Positions 5,025 through 6,983 of a DNA stretch of 6,983 nucleotides are shown one piece after another; the first letter of the stretch is position 1; every line of letters starts with the position of its first letter. Under the pieces are notes generated by a model. The model saw nothing but the letters and a program-made list of their open reading frames with translations. It did not search any database and was not told where the DNA came from. The stretch spans positions 1-6,983 of the forward strand of contig JAUWLN010000090.1 of NCBI GenBank assembly GCA_030613665.1, given 5' to 3'. A program made the translations under genes and the position numbers. The stretch comes from Dehalococcoidia bacterium (lineage in GTDB: Bacteria; Chloroflexota; Dehalococcoidia; Dehalococcoidales; RBG-16-60-22).

Positions 5025-6569
5025 ATGAAGCGCTATGACTACATAATAGTGGGCAGCGGTATCGCCGGCCTGTATACGGCGCTGCTTGCCAGAGAACAGG
5101 GCAGCGTGCTGGTGATAACCAAGGGCAGCATTGAAGACTGCAATACCAGGCACGCCCAGGGAGGTATCGCTGCCGCTATCGGCCGGGATGATTCCCCGGA
5201 CCTGCACTATAAAGACACCATCGCGGTCGGAGATGGACTGTGCGATGAGGAGGCGGTGCGAATTCTGGTCGATGAAGCCCCGTCCCGCATTGCGGAACTG
5301 GTGAATTTCGGTGTTCCCTTTGACACGCTGAACGGCAGGGTCGCCCTCGCCCTCGAAGCTGCCCACAGCGTTCCCCGCATTCTGCATGCTGGCGGCGATG
5401 CTACCGGCGAACATATTGAGGTTACTCTCAGCAAACGGGTGCGTGCCGCCAGAATTCCAGTGCTTGAAGACAGCCAGGCCATGGAAATTATACTGGAAAA
5501 GAAAGCTGTCACCGGAATTAACGTGCTGGACTGCCGCACGGGCTCTACGGAGATATTTGAATGCCGACACCTCATTCTCACCACCGGCGGCGCCGGGCAG
5601 CTTTTCAAATTCAACACCAACTCCGATATCGCCACCGGAGATGGCATCGCGCTTGCCTTCAAGGTGGGTGCCGAGATTATGGATATGGAATTTTTTCAGT
5701 TTCACCCCACCGCCCTGCACCTTCCGGGGGTGACGCCTTTCCTTATTTCGGAAGCTGTCAGAGGCGAGGGCGGTATCCTGCGCAACGCCGAAGGGCACCG
5801 GTTCATGCCCGACTACGCTCCGCAGGGCGACCTGGCACCGCGGGATGTGGTGGCGCGCAGTATCGTCTACGAGATGAATAAGACGGGTTCAGACCGGGTC
5901 TACCTTGATGTCACCCACATCTCTCCCGACGTTATCACCACCCGCTTCCCTCATATCTACCGCTTCTGCCTCGACCATGGCCTTGATATCACAAAGGAGC
6001 CAGTGCCGGTGGCGCCGGCCGCCCATTATATGATGGGCGGCATCAAGACCAATAGCTGGGGAGAGACGAACGTGCCCGGATTATTCGCCACCGGCGAAAC
6101 CGCCTGCACCGGCGTGCACGGGGCAAACCGGCTGGCCTCCAACTCTATGCTGGAGGTGGTCGTCTTCAGCAAGCGTATCATGGAAAGAACTGCTAAAGAG
6201 TCCGAAACAGGTTCATCCATCACTCCTGAACGTCACGAGGTACCCCTGAAACTAAGTCAGAGAAAACCTGCGGGCTCGGTCAAGGCTCCCGGCTTTGCCA
6301 GCCTGCAGCAACTCATCTGGAACAATGTTGGTGTGATACGCAACCATGACGGCCTGTCCAGGGCGGCCAACACCCTGGCGGCGTGGCAGCAAACACTGCC
6401 ACCACCCACGGACCGCCCTTCCCATGAGTTACACAACCTGGTGCTGACCGGTCGGTTGATTACCGAGGCGGCACTGCGACGGGAGGAGAGTCGCGGTGCG
6501 CATTTTCGCTCCGATTTCCCCCAGACATCCGCTGACTGGCTGCGCCATATAGTCTTTACCGCGGAGTAA
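5025..6569 (+). CDS. nadB: L-aspartate oxidase (NAD synthesis)
   Basis: A 514-residue FAD enzyme of the succinate dehydrogenase/fumarate reductase flavoprotein superfamily. It oxidises L-aspartate to iminoaspartate, the substrate of quinolinate synthase NadA. Seen in order: the dinucleotide-binding GSGIAGL (10-16), NTRHAQGGIAAA (40-51), LEAAHSVPRILHAGGDATG (110-128), TTGGAGQLF (186-194), FFQFHPTAL with H227, SEAVRGEGGIL with S242/E243, LAPRDVVAR with R273, HYMMGGI with H334, and TGVHGANRLASNS with R369. The HSxPRILHAGG block and the length separate it from fumarate reductase subunits. E111 aligns with the glutamate of the REGGHS motif, linked to amino-group recognition in E. coli NadB. S242 stands where threonine is common. 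A polar linker (about 388-421) leads to the helical C-terminal domain. The ribosome site is weak and the gap from yajC is 3 bases, so coupling is likely. Confidence 0.95.
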   Translation: MKRYDYIIVGSGIAGLYTALLAREQGSVLVITKGSIEDCNTRHAQGGIAAAIGRDDSPDLHYKDTIAVGDGLCDEEAVRILVDEAPSRIAELVNFGVPFDTLNGRVALALEAAHSVPRILHAGGDATGEHIEVTLSKRVRAARIPVLEDSQAMEIILEKKAVTGINVLDCRTGSTEIFECRHLILTTGGAGQLFKFNTNSDIATGDGIALAFKVGAEIMDMEFFQFHPTALHLPGVTPFLISEAVRGEGGILRNAEGHRFMPDYAPQGDLAPRDVVARSIVYEMNKTGSDRVYLDVTHISPDVITTRFPHIYRFCLDHGLDITKEPVPVAPAAHYMMGGIKTNSWGETNVPGLFATGETACTGVHGANRLASNSMLEVVVFSKRIMERTAKESETGSSITPERHEVPLKLSQRKPAGSVKAPGFASLQQLIWNNVGVIRNHDGLSRAANTLAAWQQTLPPPTDRPSHELHNLVLTGRLITEAALRREESRGAHFRSDFPQTSADWLRHIVFTAE

Positions 6570-6574
6570 CCAAA

Positions 6575-6580
6575 AAGGGT
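6575..6580 (+). promoter_or_regulatory. Ribosome binding site of nadC
   Basis: AAGGGT lies 6 bases before the ATG at 6587, in the 17-base gap after nadB. It is a moderate match and marks the nadC start. No promoter or hairpin is visible in the gap, so nadC is read as part of the operon. Confidence 0.5.
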
Positions 6581-6586
6581 AATAAA

Positions 6587-6983
6587 ATGAAGAAAACGCT
6601 AGCACCGGAAGAACAGGTAACTGCCATCATTGACCTTGCCCTGGCCGAAGACCTGGGACGCGGCGATGTCACCAGCGAGATACTGATTCCGCCAGAGCTC
6701 AAGGGCAGAGCCACCATATCGGCCAAAGAAGCCGGCATCATGGCCGGAGTAGAGATAGCCAGAAAGGTCTTTCTCCGGGTTGACCCTTCGATTTCATTCT
6801 CCATACTGAGCAAAGACGGAACCGCCGTCAAGCCCGGCGATAAAATCGCCGAGGTCAGCGGCAGGGTAATCAGCATCCTCAATGCCGAACGCACGGCGCT
6901 CAACTTCCTGCAGCGTCTCAGCGGCATTGCCTCGCTGACGGCGCAATATACCGCTGAAATGCACGGCCTGAAGACGTACATTG
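6587..6983 (+). CDS. nadC: Nicotinate-nucleotide diphosphorylase (quinolinate phosphoribosyltransferase), 3' end cut off
   Basis: Translation from ATG6587 stays open to the window edge: 132 codons plus one base, a little under half of the usual length of about 280. NadC converts quinolinate and PRPP to nicotinate mononucleotide, releasing CO2 and pyrophosphate. The N-terminal domain is clear: LALAEDLGRGDVTSE (17-31), AKEAGIMAGVEIA (46-58), VKPGDKIAEVSG (81-92), and ILNAERTALNFLQRLSGIAS (97-116). The last of these carries the conserved ERTxLNxLQRxSGIAT signature, whose arginine (R102) contributes to quinolinate binding in the family. The catalytic barrel, including the DTRKT segment expected just after KTYI, lies beyond the window. 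Directly following nadB, it completes the NAD branch apart from NadA, which is not in view. Confidence 0.94.
   Translation, partial: MKKTLAPEEQVTAIIDLALAEDLGRGDVTSEILIPPELKGRATISAKEAGIMAGVEIARKVFLRVDPSISFSILSKDGTAVKPGDKIAEVSGRVISILNAERTALNFLQRLSGIASLTAQYTAEMHGLKTYI

Noticed and set aside
4950..5798. 282-codon minus-strand open frame inside yajC/nadB
   Set aside because: It lies antisense to clearly recognisable yajC and nadB, has low-complexity, GC-driven composition, no ribosome site and no family resemblance.
1..6983. CRISPR arrays, insertion sequences, att sites, phage or defence genes, riboswitches
   Set aside because: No direct repeat arrays, transposase-like frames, terminal inverted repeats or known leader motifs were seen. 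All sizeable stretches are explained by housekeeping genes.

Overview
The window looks like ordinary housekeeping chromosome from an anaerobic bacterium. It most resembles Chloroflexota of the Dehalococcoidia type. The grounds are the compact MiaB without an N-terminal extension, whose N-terminal and C-terminal wording matches what I remember of Dehalococcoides MiaB; a class IB-like dihydroorotate dehydrogenase; a flavoredoxin-like flavin reductase; and moderately GC-rich, densely packed genes. The lineage is an inference from memory, not a search result.

Layout. (1) 1-234 is the C-terminal end of an ABC-3 type (zinc/manganese) transporter permease. (2) A strong sigma70-like promoter at 247-275 drives a two-gene unit: a COG1237-type metallo-beta-lactamase-fold hydrolase (289-1125) and pyrD (1132-2058). 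(3) A minus-strand pair, ybeY (2633-3124) and a flavin reductase-like gene (2061-2636), overlaps by 4 bases. It runs tail-to-tail into pyrD with only 2 bases between the stop codons. (4) The divergent region 3125-3243 carries promoters for ybeY on the minus strand and for tRNA-Ser(GCU) (3244-3335, CCA encoded) on the plus strand. (5) A perfect 8-bp hairpin with a GAAA loop (3352-3371) separates the tRNA from a plus-strand operon miaB - yajC - nadB - nadC. In that operon the gaps are 9, 3 and 17 bases. nadC has no stop codon inside the window and runs off its right edge.

Functionally the window combines translation and RNA maturation (tRNA-Ser, MiaB, YbeY), de novo NAD synthesis (NadB and NadC, without NadA in view), pyrimidine synthesis (PyrD, without PyrK in view), a Sec accessory protein (YajC) and metal import. 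I see no CRISPR array, insertion sequence, phage or toxin-antitoxin element, and no convincing undescribed system. The points worth a second look are modest: a near-leaderless promoter arrangement, a YajC with a lipoprotein signal, the tRNA-hairpin-miaB junction, and the 2-base convergent junction. Several start codons differ from the longest open frames, and the reasons are given per gene.
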